Assembly: GCF_040151475.1 (NCBI RefSeq)
Contig: NZ_JBDKWG010000143.1
Span: forward strand, 128,647-192,646
Origin: CAXBNB01 sp040151475
Lineage (GTDB): Bacteria > Bacteroidota > Bacteroidia > Cytophagales > Cyclobacteriaceae
Direction: 5' to 3'
DNA length: 64,000 bases
The position numbers were made by a program, and so were the translations under genes. The notes beneath the pieces were generated by a model. That model saw only the letters and a program-made list of their open reading frames with translations. It did not search any database and had not been told where the DNA came from. Position 1 is the first letter of the stretch, and each line of letters opens with the position of its first letter. Positions 34,260 through 42,894 of this stretch are shown here, one piece after another.

Positions 34260-35825
34260 ATGCATAAATATGATTTTCTGGTTATCGGTTCGGGAATTGC
34301 AGGACTTACCTACGCAATCAAAACGGCTATTGAATTTCCTGAGGCTAAAGTAGCCATCGTTACGAAAGCCGATGCAAAGGAATCCAATACCAAATACGCT
34401 CAGGGCGGAATTGCAGTCGTTACAGACATGCTGGTTGACTCATTTGACCAACACATACAAGACACGCTGATAGCCGGAGACGGCCTTTGCAATCCTGAAA
34501 TTGTAGAAATTGTCATTAAAGAAGGCCCGGAACGACTCAATGAACTTTTAGAATGGGGAACTAACTTTGACAAGAAAAAGAAAGGCGATTTTGATCTGGG
34601 ACGTGAAGGTGGGCACACACAAAACAGAATTTTGCACCACAAAGACATTACTGGTTATGAAATAGAAACTACCCTCTTAAAGCAAATAAATGAATTGCCC
34701 AATATTACTGTACTTCAGCAACACTTTGCTGTTGATTTAATCACCCAACACCATATCAAAAACAAAAAAAACAATGTCTCAGAAGATACCGAATGTTATG
34801 GTGCTTATATTTTTAATGAAAAAGCAAAAAAGGTAGAAACCTATTTATCCAAAATTACCATGCTGGCAACAGGAGGTATCGGGCAAGTATATCAAAATAC
34901 CACAAATCCAAAAATTGCTACAGGTGATGGCATTGCTATTGCTTACAGGGCAAAAGCTCGTGTCAGCAACATGGAATTTATACAATTTCACCCTACTGCA
35001 CTGGATCACCCTCAACCCAATGCATCATTTTTAATTTCTGAGGCTGTAAGGGGTTTTGGAGGATTGCTGCGAAACAAAGCTGGCGAGCTTTTTATGCAAA
35101 ACTATGATGACCGAAAGGAGCTCGCATCAAGAGATATTGTATCCAGAGCAATTGACAGTGAACTGAAAAAAAGTGGAGATGAACACGTTTACCTTGACTG
35201 CACTCATATCAAAAAGAAAAAATTCAAAAAACACTTTCCAAACATTCTCCAAAAATGCCAGGAAATAGGAATCAATCCTAAAAAAGACATGATTCCGGTT
35301 GTTCCGGCAGCTCATTATTTATGTGGGGGCATAGATGTGGATGAGCATGGACAATCGAGTATAAAGAATCTCTATGCATGTGGGGAATGTACCAATACCG
35401 GCCTTCATGGAGGTAACCGGCTGGCATCCAATTCACTTCTGGAAGCACTGGTATTTGCACACAGGGCTTACCTAAAATCAAGGCTGGAAATAGAAAAAGC
35501 TCAGTTTGTAACAGACATACCCGATTGGAATGATGAAGGTACTACTCCCCCAAAAGAACTTATCCTGATCACTCACAATAGAAAAGAACTTAAAGCCATT
35601 ATGAACAATTATGTGGCTATCATCCGAAACAATGAACGACTGGAAAGAGCTTCGAACCGTCTGAAGGTATTGTATGAGGAAACAGAAGTGCTTTATAAAA
35701 AAACACAAATCTCAGCGCAATTATTCGAACTCAGAAATCTCATCACAGTCGCCTACCTTATTGTAAAGCAATCACAAAACAGAAAAGAAAATTGTGGGGC
35801 TTTTTACAATTCTGATCTTGCGTAA
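34260..35825 (+). CDS. nadB: L-aspartate oxidase
   Basis: This 521-residue flavoprotein oxidises L-aspartate to iminoaspartate, the first step of de novo NAD synthesis. It begins with the FAD-binding GSGIAGL motif. The substrate-loop EGGHTQNRILHH segment, the FIQFHPTALDHP segment and the GGLHGGNRLASNSLLEAL motif follow in family order, and a helical C-terminal domain completes the protein. It forms a pair with nadA, which lies 6 bp upstream. The length is typical. Confidence 0.95.
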   Translation: MHKYDFLVIGSGIAGLTYAIKTAIEFPEAKVAIVTKADAKESNTKYAQGGIAVVTDMLVDSFDQHIQDTLIAGDGLCNPEIVEIVIKEGPERLNELLEWGTNFDKKKKGDFDLGREGGHTQNRILHHKDITGYEIETTLLKQINELPNITVLQQHFAVDLITQHHIKNKKNNVSEDTECYGAYIFNEKAKKVETYLSKITMLATGGIGQVYQNTTNPKIATGDGIAIAYRAKARVSNMEFIQFHPTALDHPQPNASFLISEAVRGFGGLLRNKAGELFMQNYDDRKELASRDIVSRAIDSELKKSGDEHVYLDCTHIKKKKFKKHFPNILQKCQEIGINPKKDMIPVVPAAHYLCGGIDVDEHGQSSIKNLYACGECTNTGLHGGNRLASNSLLEALVFAHRAYLKSRLEIEKAQFVTDIPDWNDEGTTPPKELILITHNRKELKAIMNNYVAIIRNNERLERASNRLKVLYEETEVLYKKTQISAQLFELRNLITVAYLIVKQSQNRKENCGAFYNSDLA

Positions 35826-35875
35826 AACTTGATCTGACTGTTACATTACAAACAATTGGTATGCTGCCCGACACA

Positions 35876-35890
35876 TTAACATTCGTTAAC
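35876..35890 (+). promoter_or_regulatory. Repeated TTAAC motifs upstream of the second ECF sigma gene
   Basis: TTAACATTCGTTAAC is followed by two further TTTAAC-like motifs within 30 bp. A closely similar TTAATATTCGTTAAT lies at 44730-44744 before the TerB-like gene. A shared regulator site is possible, but AT-rich chance similarity cannot be excluded. Confidence 0.25.
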
Positions 35891-35974
35891 ATCTTTTAAC
35901 TGACCTTTAACATTTCTCCAGAGACTTTCGATCTAGATTGCTGCAATATCTTACACAAGGCAACTATTAGCAAT

Positions 35975-36556
35975 TTGGAAGCATTATTAAATAAAACAAA
36001 AATCCTTAACCCCGATTTCAACTTGGATGATGAAAAACTTACGGAGTTATGTCAGGCGAATGACGCTTATGGACAAGAGGTACTCTACAACAGATATGTT
36101 CATATAATGCTAAGGCTATGCCTTAGGTATATGAAAGAGGAATTAGAAGCAGAAGACATAATGGTCACTGGTTTTGTGAAAGTATTTTCCAAAATCAATA
36201 CATTTGAGTACCGTGGAGTTGGCAGCCTGGAAGGCTGGATCAAGAGAATTATGGTAAATGAATGCCTTATGGCTCTAAGAAAGAAGAAATATGACAAAGT
36301 AGGCTTAGACCATGTTTCGCACTTTCTAGACAATGGGATACAAATTGACAGCCAGCTGCATGCAGAAGAAATATTCTCAGCAGTTCAAAATTTACCACGT
36401 GGTTACAGAACTGTTTTTAACATGTACGCAATAGAAGGATATAGCCACAAGGAAATTGCAAAAAAGCTAAACATCAACGAAAACACTTCAAAATCTCAGC
36501 TGAGCAAAGCAAGAGGTTCTTTGAGGAAATCGCTGATAAAAATGGGTCTGGTATAG
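35975..36556 (+). CDS. ECF RNA polymerase sigma factor
   Basis: This 193-residue sigma-70 factor has region 2 at about residues 30-100 (with the EAEDIMVTGFVKVF and RRVMVNE-like IKRIMVNECL segments) and region 4 at about 130-185 (GYSHKEIAKKLNINENTSKS). The start is TTG; no in-frame ATG precedes region 2. The gene is followed 16 bp later by a gene for a membrane protein that has the position of an anti-sigma factor but not its usual sequence. The signal it responds to is not visible. Confidence 0.9.
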   Translation: MEALLNKTKILNPDFNLDDEKLTELCQANDAYGQEVLYNRYVHIMLRLCLRYMKEELEAEDIMVTGFVKVFSKINTFEYRGVGSLEGWIKRIMVNECLMALRKKKYDKVGLDHVSHFLDNGIQIDSQLHAEEIFSAVQNLPRGYRTVFNMYAIEGYSHKEIAKKLNINENTSKSQLSKARGSLRKSLIKMGLV

Positions 36557-36572
36557 CCCTATAACCCGTTAA

Positions 36573-37481
36573 ATGAAAATTTACATGGAAAGAAAAAAAG
36601 TAAATATTGAAGACATTAAAGGCAGTAAAATTGATCTTTTAGCAAAAAGAAAAATTGAAAGCCTTGACCTTTATTCACCACCAATATCCGGATGGAACAG
36701 AAGCAACACCTGGCAGGTTATTAAAAGTAAACTAGAAGGAGCTAATAAAACTGTAATCGTATGGGGATTTGCTGTAGCAGCATCAATATCTCTGCTGGTT
36801 GCAGCCAGTATCAATATCAACACTGATGCATTTTTTCATCAGGAACCAAAAATGGAACAAGTCCTGATATTAGAAAATAATAATTCGTCCAAAATAAATC
36901 ATTTGGCTGAGGGAACAAATAAGACTGCAAGAAACGAGTCTGTCCTAAAAAATATATCCATCAAATACCCAGACCAAAGGAAGACTCAAAGTGATTTTAA
37001 ATCTCCTGTTAAAATCATCAAACATGTACCAACACTTACAATATCACGTACTGCAAATAACACAGGAAAAAGCATTGAACTAAACCCATTTTTTTCGGCT
37101 CGTTACTCAGATTATTCGGGTATTTCTCCAACCTTTGGAATTGATTTTAAAGTATTTACTCTCTACAAACATCATATACGACATGATGTAATATTAGGTG
37201 GAACAGTAAATTTTCAAAAGGTAACAAACGAAAATTCAAGTAAAATACATCCCTTTACTTTTTTGCATGTTGGGTATGACAGGGTAAATGAAACCACAAG
37301 TAAAGGCTGGAGTACACAGGCAGGTTTTATGGTAAATCCTGATAGTAATGTCTATAAAAACAACACTGTTAAATTTTCACTAAACCGACAATTTAACAGC
37401 CATATAAAAGCTGGTCCTGAAGTCATTTTTACCGATAATTTTAAAAAGGCTTATCCTGGAATTTCTATTGTTTTGAGTTAA
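36573..37481 (+). CDS. Putative sigma-factor partner: single-pass membrane protein with beta-rich C-terminal domain
   Basis: This 302-residue protein has a short cytoplasmic N-terminal region (residues 1-58, rich in Lys), one membrane helix (about 59-80), a polar linker and, from about residue 165, a domain of alternating polar and hydrophobic strands that ends in a hydrophobic residue-rich VLS tail. The ATG of codon 5 is another start. By position it should act on the ECF factor encoded 16 bp upstream. I recognise neither a zinc-anti-sigma motif nor a FecR domain. The C-terminal half looks like a small outer-membrane-type barrel, which would be unusual on an inner-membrane anchor. Confidence 0.55.
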   Translation: MKIYMERKKVNIEDIKGSKIDLLAKRKIESLDLYSPPISGWNRSNTWQVIKSKLEGANKTVIVWGFAVAASISLLVAASININTDAFFHQEPKMEQVLILENNNSSKINHLAEGTNKTARNESVLKNISIKYPDQRKTQSDFKSPVKIIKHVPTLTISRTANNTGKSIELNPFFSARYSDYSGISPTFGIDFKVFTLYKHHIRHDVILGGTVNFQKVTNENSSKIHPFTFLHVGYDRVNETTSKGWSTQAGFMVNPDSNVYKNNTVKFSLNRQFNSHIKAGPEVIFTDNFKKAYPGISIVLS

Positions 37482-37486
37482 ATTCA

Positions 37487-37900
37487 TCACCTTCTCTCAA
37501 AAGAAAATCTTTTTGTATAATAATTATAGAAGAATATAGCTCCAGTCACAATGATTTTGGTTAGGAATTGGTATTGAAAAAAAACATCTAATTTGTTTAA
37601 AACTGATATCATTATTGTGCTCAACACCAAACCAATTAAGGAGAACATCATAGACAATAAGAAAACACTCTGCACTTTTCCTTTTATTGTAAATACATAT
37701 TTTTTCTGAAGGATAAAATTCAATACCACCGCACATGAGTAAGAAATAATATTGGATACCTCTGGAGAGAAAAAGTTATAAAATAGTATTAGATAAAAAA
37801 CATAGTCAAAGGCTGTAGCTATCACAGAAGTAAACGCAAACTTCATCTTTGGTGCAATAAAATGAAGTATCATGAAATACAGCTTTGCTAATGTCTCCAT
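37487..37900 (-). CDS. GtrA-family membrane protein
   Basis: This 137-residue protein has four membrane segments and the GtrA signature, including the charged KKYVF segment between helices 2 and 3. GtrA proteins are thought to move undecaprenyl-phosphate-linked sugars across the membrane. The gene lies 8 bp after the glycosyltransferase gene on the same strand, so the pair probably makes and flips one lipid-linked sugar. It ends 5 bp from the convergent gene at 37481. Confidence 0.87.
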   Translation of the reverse strand: METLAKLYFMILHFIAPKMKFAFTSVIATAFDYVFYLILFYNFFSPEVSNIISYSCAVVLNFILQKKYVFTIKGKVQSVFLLSMMFSLIGLVLSTIMISVLNKLDVFFQYQFLTKIIVTGAIFFYNYYTKRFSFERR

Positions 37901-37908
37901 GATAATAG

Positions 37909-38859
37909 TTAAACTTTTACTGCTCGCTCACTTCCAACAAACTCCTCTCTGATTCTGTAAGTCTTTTTATTTTGAGTTTCAAAATAGGTTCTCACTATAA
38001 GCTCAGCCAAAAGCCCAATAGTAATCAACTGAACTCCTCCTAACAGCAATGTGATTCCAAGAATCAACAAAGGCCTTCCCCATATATCTTCTCCCATTAT
38101 TTTGAGAACCAACAAATACATATTAATAGCTGAACCGAGCATAAATGTGATAATTCCGGCCGTTCCAAACAAATGCATTGGTTTTTGAAGGTACTTCTGA
38201 AAAAACACCATCAACAAAAGGTCACTCATTACCTTAAATGTCCTGCCCAAGCCATACTTTGATTCACCATGAATCCTGGGATGGTGCTTTACAGGCATTT
38301 CTGTAATATTAGCCCCCTGCAACTGCGCCAATACCGGAATAAAACGATGAAGTTCCCCATACAATCCCAAGTTCTTTGCAATATCTTTTCTGAATACTTT
38401 CAATGTGCAACCGTAATCATGGAGATGCACCCCTGTGAGCTTTCTAATCAATGCGTTGGCTATCTTGCTAGGAATTTTTCTAATGACCATAGAATCTTTT
38501 CTATTGGCTCGGATACCTGCTACAACATCCCAATTCTCATCTTCAAGTTTTCGCAGCATTTCAGGTATATCAGAAGGGTCGTTTTGTAGATCTCCGTCAA
38601 TCGTTACAATAAAATCTCCATTGGCCTGATCTATGCCGGCAGCCATGGCAGCAGTCTGACCATAATTTTTGTTCAAAATTATGAGTCGGGTATTTTCACC
38701 TGCATTCGCCTTGATGTTAGGTATGGTTTTATCACTGGAACCATCATCTACAAAAATCAATTCGTAACTATGATTAACCATGGCTTTTTGCACATTCTCA
38801 ATCAAAGGGACGATATTTTCCTCTTCATTGTAAACCGTAACTACAATCGAAAGCTCCAT
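37909..38859 (-). CDS. Family 2 glycosyltransferase, ArnC/GtrB-like
   Basis: This 316-residue enzyme has an N-terminal GT-A fold with the DDGSSD and DGDLQNDP motifs (nucleotide-sugar and metal binding), and two C-terminal membrane helices (about residues 230-255 and 265-290). It resembles dolichol-phosphate-mannose synthases and ArnC/GtrB and probably transfers a sugar to undecaprenyl phosphate on the cytoplasmic face. The following GtrA gene supports this. The sugar is not identifiable. Confidence 0.9.
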   Translation of the reverse strand: MELSIVVTVYNEEENIVPLIENVQKAMVNHSYELIFVDDGSSDKTIPNIKANAGENTRLIILNKNYGQTAAMAAGIDQANGDFIVTIDGDLQNDPSDIPEMLRKLEDENWDVVAGIRANRKDSMVIRKIPSKIANALIRKLTGVHLHDYGCTLKVFRKDIAKNLGLYGELHRFIPVLAQLQGANITEMPVKHHPRIHGESKYGLGRTFKVMSDLLLMVFFQKYLQKPMHLFGTAGIITFMLGSAINMYLLVLKIMGEDIWGRPLLILGITLLLGGVQLITIGLLAELIVRTYFETQNKKTYRIREEFVGSERAVKV

Positions 38860-38891
38860 AAACTCACTTGGTTAGATTAGTTGCAAACCTA

Positions 38892-39554
38892 CTATGATTT
38901 TTCAAATTGAAATTTCATATACTTAATTGATTCACCCTGATCATGAAAAAGTTTTTCGTATTTGGTTTTCACTCCATAATGCTCATCCATAAACTCAGAA
39001 TTGTATAAGTCGTATGTATATTGAAGGTTTTTGATTTTGACCTGGTCCTCAAAAAGAGATAGTGTATAATCGAAAAGAGGTGTGTTATCAGTTTTGAACT
39101 TCAACCAGCCATCTTTTTTTAAAATACCTTTATACATTTCCAGGTATCTTGGACTGGTAAGACGCCTTTTTTCATCCCTGTCTTTTGGTCTGGGATCAGG
39201 AAAAGTAACCCAAACCTCAGATACTTCATCTTTTGCGAAATAGTCTTCGAGCTGAACGATATTAACTCTCAAGAAAGCTACATTATCCAGTTGGTTATTG
39301 ATAGCGTATGTGCTTCCAACCCATATTCTGGCTCCTTTAATATCAACTCCAATAAAGTTTTTATCTGGAAATTTTTCTGCTAAACCCACTGTATATTCTC
39401 CTCTTCCGCATCCAAACTCTACCACCAAATCATTATCGTTACCGAATAACTCCTTTTTCCAGTTTCCTTTTATGACCTCAAAAACAGGCTTGCCTTTTTC
39501 AATAACATTTCTTCGCTCAGCATTGTCACTAAACCGCTCTAATTTCTTTCTCAA
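38892..39554 (-). CDS. trmB: tRNA (guanine-46-N7)-methyltransferase
   Basis: This 220-residue SAM-dependent enzyme methylates G46 in the tRNA variable loop. The SAM motif is VEFGCGRGEYT, and the VTFPDPRPKDRDEKRRL segment is the family signature with the catalytic Asp. Length is normal. The start lies 4 bp after the folC stop codon, so it belongs to the tonB-folC-trmB transcript. Confidence 0.95.
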   Translation of the reverse strand: MRKKLERFSDNAERRNVIEKGKPVFEVIKGNWKKELFGNDNDLVVEFGCGRGEYTVGLAEKFPDKNFIGVDIKGARIWVGSTYAINNQLDNVAFLRVNIVQLEDYFAKDEVSEVWVTFPDPRPKDRDEKRRLTSPRYLEMYKGILKKDGWLKFKTDNTPLFDYTLSLFEDQVKIKNLQYTYDLYNSEFMDEHYGVKTKYEKLFHDQGESIKYMKFQFEKS

Positions 39555-39558
39555 CTAA

Positions 39559-40839
39559 TTATAAATTTTCAATTTCAGCCACTACAAATGTGCTGCCCCC
39601 TATAAATATTACATCTTCTGATTGTGCATTATTTCTTGCACTTTGCAAAGCATCCCCGACTGAATTGAACTGTTGCCCCTCCAACCCATATTTAGTAGCT
39701 ATCTCATACAATTCCTCTACTGGCAATGCCCTGGGTACTTTTGCAGCGCAAAAATAGTAATAAGCATCTTTAATCAACAATGCCATAATGTTGTCAATCA
39801 ACTTATCATTTACAGTCCCAAATACAATGTGCAATTTCCTGTACTCAATTTTCTTCAACTGACCCACAACTTGTGCAATACCATCCTCATTGTGTCCAAT
39901 ATCGCATATAGTCAACGGCTTATCTGAGAGCTGCTGCCATCTCCCTTTCAAACCAGTATTGCTGCATATATTTTCCAATCCATTCTTCACATGACTGGCA
40001 TTCAAATCAAAACCAATCCCATTCAATTCTTTAATTACTTCCAATACTGGCGGTATGTTTTTTAAAAAGTATTCCCCTTTTAGATCAGGATCAACCGACT
40101 CATAAATCTTTTTATTTTGAAATAGTAAATCATAAAAACCATCCTTATCAATCACTACTTCCCAACCATTACCTGCATCATTCAATGGAGCATTCATCAA
40201 GGCAGCTTGTTTTCTAATGACTTCTTTAGGTCGATTCATGATGTCACCCAGCACTACAGGAATACCTTTTTTGATAATGCCTGCTTTTTCATACGCTATC
40301 AAATCAAGTGTATTACCAAGCAAATCTTCATGATCTTTCCCAATAGTAGTGATCAACGACACCAGTGGTTTAATAATATTAGTCGAATCAAGCCTCCCGC
40401 CTAAACCTGTCTCTATCACAGCTATGTCGACATTCTCTTTTGCGAAATATTCAAACGCCATCACCACCGTAATCTCAAAGAAGGAAGGCGAAATTTTCAA
40501 TATCTCATTTTCGTAATTGCTTACAAAACCCGCTACAAAGTCTTCACTGATCATTGCGCCATTGATCCTGATTCTCTCTCGATAGGATTTCAAATGAGGA
40601 GAAGTGTAGAGTCCTGTTTTATAACCCGCCTCCTGTAAAATAGAGGCAATTGCATGAGCGCTACTCCCCTTGCCGTTGGTACCGGCAATATGAATAGATT
40701 TGAATTGATTATGGGGGTCTCCTGTTATTCTGGAGAGTTCTATTGTATTCCCTAGGTCCTTTTTGAATGCTTTTGCTCCAATCCGTTGGTACATAGGCAG
40801 TCTATTATACAAGAAGTCCAGGGCTTCTTTATAATTCAT
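39559..40839 (-). CDS. folC: Folylpolyglutamate synthase / dihydrofolate synthase
   Basis: This 426-residue Mur-ligase-like enzyme joins glutamate to dihydropteroate or folate. The ATP-binding GTNGKGSSAH segment (about residues 53-62), the Mg-binding ETGLGGRLDSTN segment and the IGKDHEDLLG segment are all present. It lies 3 bp after the tonB-like gene and 4 bp before trmB. The grouping with energy-transduction genes appears to be an operon of convenience rather than one pathway. Confidence 0.95.
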   Translation of the reverse strand: MNYKEALDFLYNRLPMYQRIGAKAFKKDLGNTIELSRITGDPHNQFKSIHIAGTNGKGSSAHAIASILQEAGYKTGLYTSPHLKSYRERIRINGAMISEDFVAGFVSNYENEILKISPSFFEITVVMAFEYFAKENVDIAVIETGLGGRLDSTNIIKPLVSLITTIGKDHEDLLGNTLDLIAYEKAGIIKKGIPVVLGDIMNRPKEVIRKQAALMNAPLNDAGNGWEVVIDKDGFYDLLFQNKKIYESVDPDLKGEYFLKNIPPVLEVIKELNGIGFDLNASHVKNGLENICSNTGLKGRWQQLSDKPLTICDIGHNEDGIAQVVGQLKKIEYRKLHIVFGTVNDKLIDNIMALLIKDAYYYFCAAKVPRALPVEELYEIATKYGLEGQQFNSVGDALQSARNNAQSEDVIFIGGSTFVVAEIENL

Positions 40840-40842
40840 AAA

Positions 40843-41721
40843 CTAACGAGATTGTATAATAAATGTAATTTTACCCTGTGATGTAGCGGCTACCGAACGG
40901 TTTTGAGCAGTCTTACTAAATGTAAGGTCCATTACAGCGTCCTTGTAAATTTTTTCAACAGCAGGTGATACTGTTTTTTCCAGTGTCTTCACTCCAATAA
41001 TCTCTCCGTCACTATCTACAATTATTTGGAAAACGATTTTACCACTTTCATCCGACTTATCATCAGGTTCCGGTTCAAAATCCCATATCCAACCACTTAA
41101 ATCAAGACTTGCTCCGCCACTATTGCTTTGTGAATTGGTATCTCCTTTTGATCCTGTATAAATGGCACGTGAATCGATTGTTGGATTTTCTGTCGGCTTT
41201 TCTTCAGAATTTTCCTTTCCGGTTTCGCTTTTTTCTTTGGTATTTTCAGTGGGCTTCTTTTCCTCTTTTACCTCTTTAGGTTTTTCCTCTACAACTTTCG
41301 TCTCCTCTTTCACTTCTTCCACTACATCCGGACTATTTATATCTTCCGTTTCCACTACCTCTGCCTCCTCTACCGGTTCGGCTTGAGTCTCTTCTACCAC
41401 TTCCTCCTCTACAGCTTCCTTACTTTCACTGGATTCTGAAGTTTCTTGTACAGGTTCTTCTTCAACTGGCTCCTTGGCTTCTTGCACTTCCTCAACACTT
41501 TCCTGCTGACTTTGCTCCTGCTGATCACTTTCTACTTTCCCGGTAGAATTGCTCTGCACAAAACTCAATTCAATGCCATATTGTGGAATTGGTGGATCGG
41601 GCTCTGACCATGCCAACAGGAAAAAGAAAAGTATCAACAAAAAAGCATGAAAACCCAATGAGGTTATCATACTGATTCTACGATTCTTTTTTTCTTCAGG
41701 ATCAATGATTTCCATGATCAA
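40843..41721 (-). CDS. TonB-like energy transducer
   Basis: This 292-residue protein has an N-terminal inner-membrane helix (about residues 20-42), a very acidic Glu/Val/Pro-rich spacer (about 60-185) and a C-terminal TonB-like domain (about 215-292, with VDSDGEIIGVKTLEKT). The spacer would cross the periplasm. With ExbB and ExbD upstream it should deliver proton-motive energy to outer-membrane receptors. Its start overlaps the exbD stop by 4 bp. Unlike classical TonB spacers, it has few Lys-Pro repeats and many Glu residues. Confidence 0.87.
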   Translation of the reverse strand: MIMEIIDPEEKKNRRISMITSLGFHAFLLILFFFLLAWSEPDPPIPQYGIELSFVQSNSTGKVESDQQEQSQQESVEEVQEAKEPVEEEPVQETSESSESKEAVEEEVVEETQAEPVEEAEVVETEDINSPDVVEEVKEETKVVEEKPKEVKEEKKPTENTKEKSETGKENSEEKPTENPTIDSRAIYTGSKGDTNSQSNSGGASLDLSGWIWDFEPEPDDKSDESGKIVFQIIVDSDGEIIGVKTLEKTVSPAVEKIYKDAVMDLTFSKTAQNRSVAATSQGKITFIIQSR

Positions 41722-42107
41722 TCAGGTTTCGTTGCAATAGATACTTTAGCTTCAAGTTTTGTGGCTATTCCTGCTACCATTACCAGATCTTCTACAGGTA
41801 CATTTTTATCACAGTGCAATACGACTACTCCTTCTTTTCCACTCAATTCATTTCTCAATACCATTTCCAATTTATTGGACGATACTTTTTTATCATTTAC
41901 GAAAAAATTACGGTCCTTAGTAATGGTTACGCTTACTTTTTGAAGTATTATTTTAGAACTCTTACTGGAGGGTAGATTTACTGGTAGTCCTGAAGGGGTA
42001 ACAAATGAAGCTGTAAGCATAAAGAATATCAATAACAGAAATATTACATCTGTCATTGAAGACATGCTAAATGATGCTTGTACTTTATGTTTAGATTTTA
42101 TATTCAT
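41718..42107 (-). CDS. exbD: ExbD/TolR-family biopolymer transport protein
   Basis: This 129-residue protein has a short cytoplasmic N-terminus, one membrane helix (about residues 17-38) and a periplasmic domain. The conserved membrane Asp in the SMTDVIFLLLIFFML segment should carry protons. Starts and stops overlap by 4 bp with both neighbours (ExbB upstream, TonB-like downstream), so the three genes are translationally coupled. Confidence 0.92.
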   Translation of the reverse strand: MNIKSKHKVQASFSMSSMTDVIFLLLIFFMLTASFVTPSGLPVNLPSSKSSKIILQKVSVTITKDRNFFVNDKKVSSNKLEMVLRNELSGKEGVVVLHCDKNVPVEDLVMVAGIATKLEAKVSIATKPD

Positions 42108-42784
42108 TTGCTCTGAGGCTCTTGTAATAAGTCTATAAATTCTATAGAAGTATATTCCATACTATGGACTAATTTTTCCACTCTGGCTATAAGAAAATTA
42201 TAACCCAAATAGGCCAAAATACCTACGAATAAACCAGCAGCAGTAGTAATCATAGCTTCATAAATACCACTGGAAAGCAGCTTAGGGCTCACTACTCCTT
42301 CTTCTTGCGCTATTGAAATAAAAGCCTGAATCATACCCGTTACGGTTCCCAAGAACCCGATCATAGGAGCAGCACCGGAAATAGACGCCAGCAAATTAAG
42401 GTTTTTTTCGAGCTTATACAGCTCTATTTTTCCCACGTTTTCGATAGATGCCTCAATATTTTTCAGGGGGTGACCTATTCTCACAATGCCCTTTTCAATC
42501 ATACGGGCAATAGGAGTTGCAGTTTGGTTGCATAGCATTTTTGCTCCGCTTATATCTCCGTTTATTACCAATTGTTTTATCTGATCGTTGAATTGATCGG
42601 GGGTTTTTGCCGCCTTGTTAATGGTCATAATGCGTTCGACAAAAATATACACTGCCGTGACCGACAGTAGTAAAATGGGGATCATCATATAGCCCCCTTT
42701 AAACAATAATTCCAGAAGAGAAATATTCGCAGGTATTTCTTCAGGCAAGTCCTGAAGCCTTGCCAAAAGGATTTGTCCAATCAT
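42104..42784 (-). CDS. exbB: ExbB/TolQ/MotA-family proton channel
   Basis: This 226-residue inner-membrane protein has three membrane helices, at about residues 30-55, 130-150 and 170-190, and the family's GAAPMIGFLGTVTGMI segment. With ExbD it forms the proton-driven motor of the TonB system. It is the first gene of the exbB-exbD-tonB-folC-trmB series. A terminator for the gene upstream lies at 42815-42841, so the unit should have its own promoter. Confidence 0.93.
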   Translation of the reverse strand: MIGQILLARLQDLPEEIPANISLLELLFKGGYMMIPILLLSVTAVYIFVERIMTINKAAKTPDQFNDQIKQLVINGDISGAKMLCNQTATPIARMIEKGIVRIGHPLKNIEASIENVGKIELYKLEKNLNLLASISGAAPMIGFLGTVTGMIQAFISIAQEEGVVSPKLLSSGIYEAMITTAAGLFVGILAYLGYNFLIARVEKLVHSMEYTSIEFIDLLQEPQSK

Positions 42785-42814
42785 AAATTTTATGTTTATT
42801 TTCGATTATAAAAC

Positions 42815-42841
42815 AAAAGAAAGGCATAATACCTTTCTTTT
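42815..42841 (-). terminator. Intrinsic terminator after the SPOR gene
   Basis: A perfect 10-bp stem (AAAAGAAAGG with CCTTTCTTTT) and a 7-nt loop, followed on the minus strand by a T-rich stretch, lies between the SPOR gene and exbB. Confidence 0.7.
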
Positions 42842-42894
42842 ATAATATTCTTTAAATTTTAAACGGGAAATCATCAATATAAGTATATCAACAA

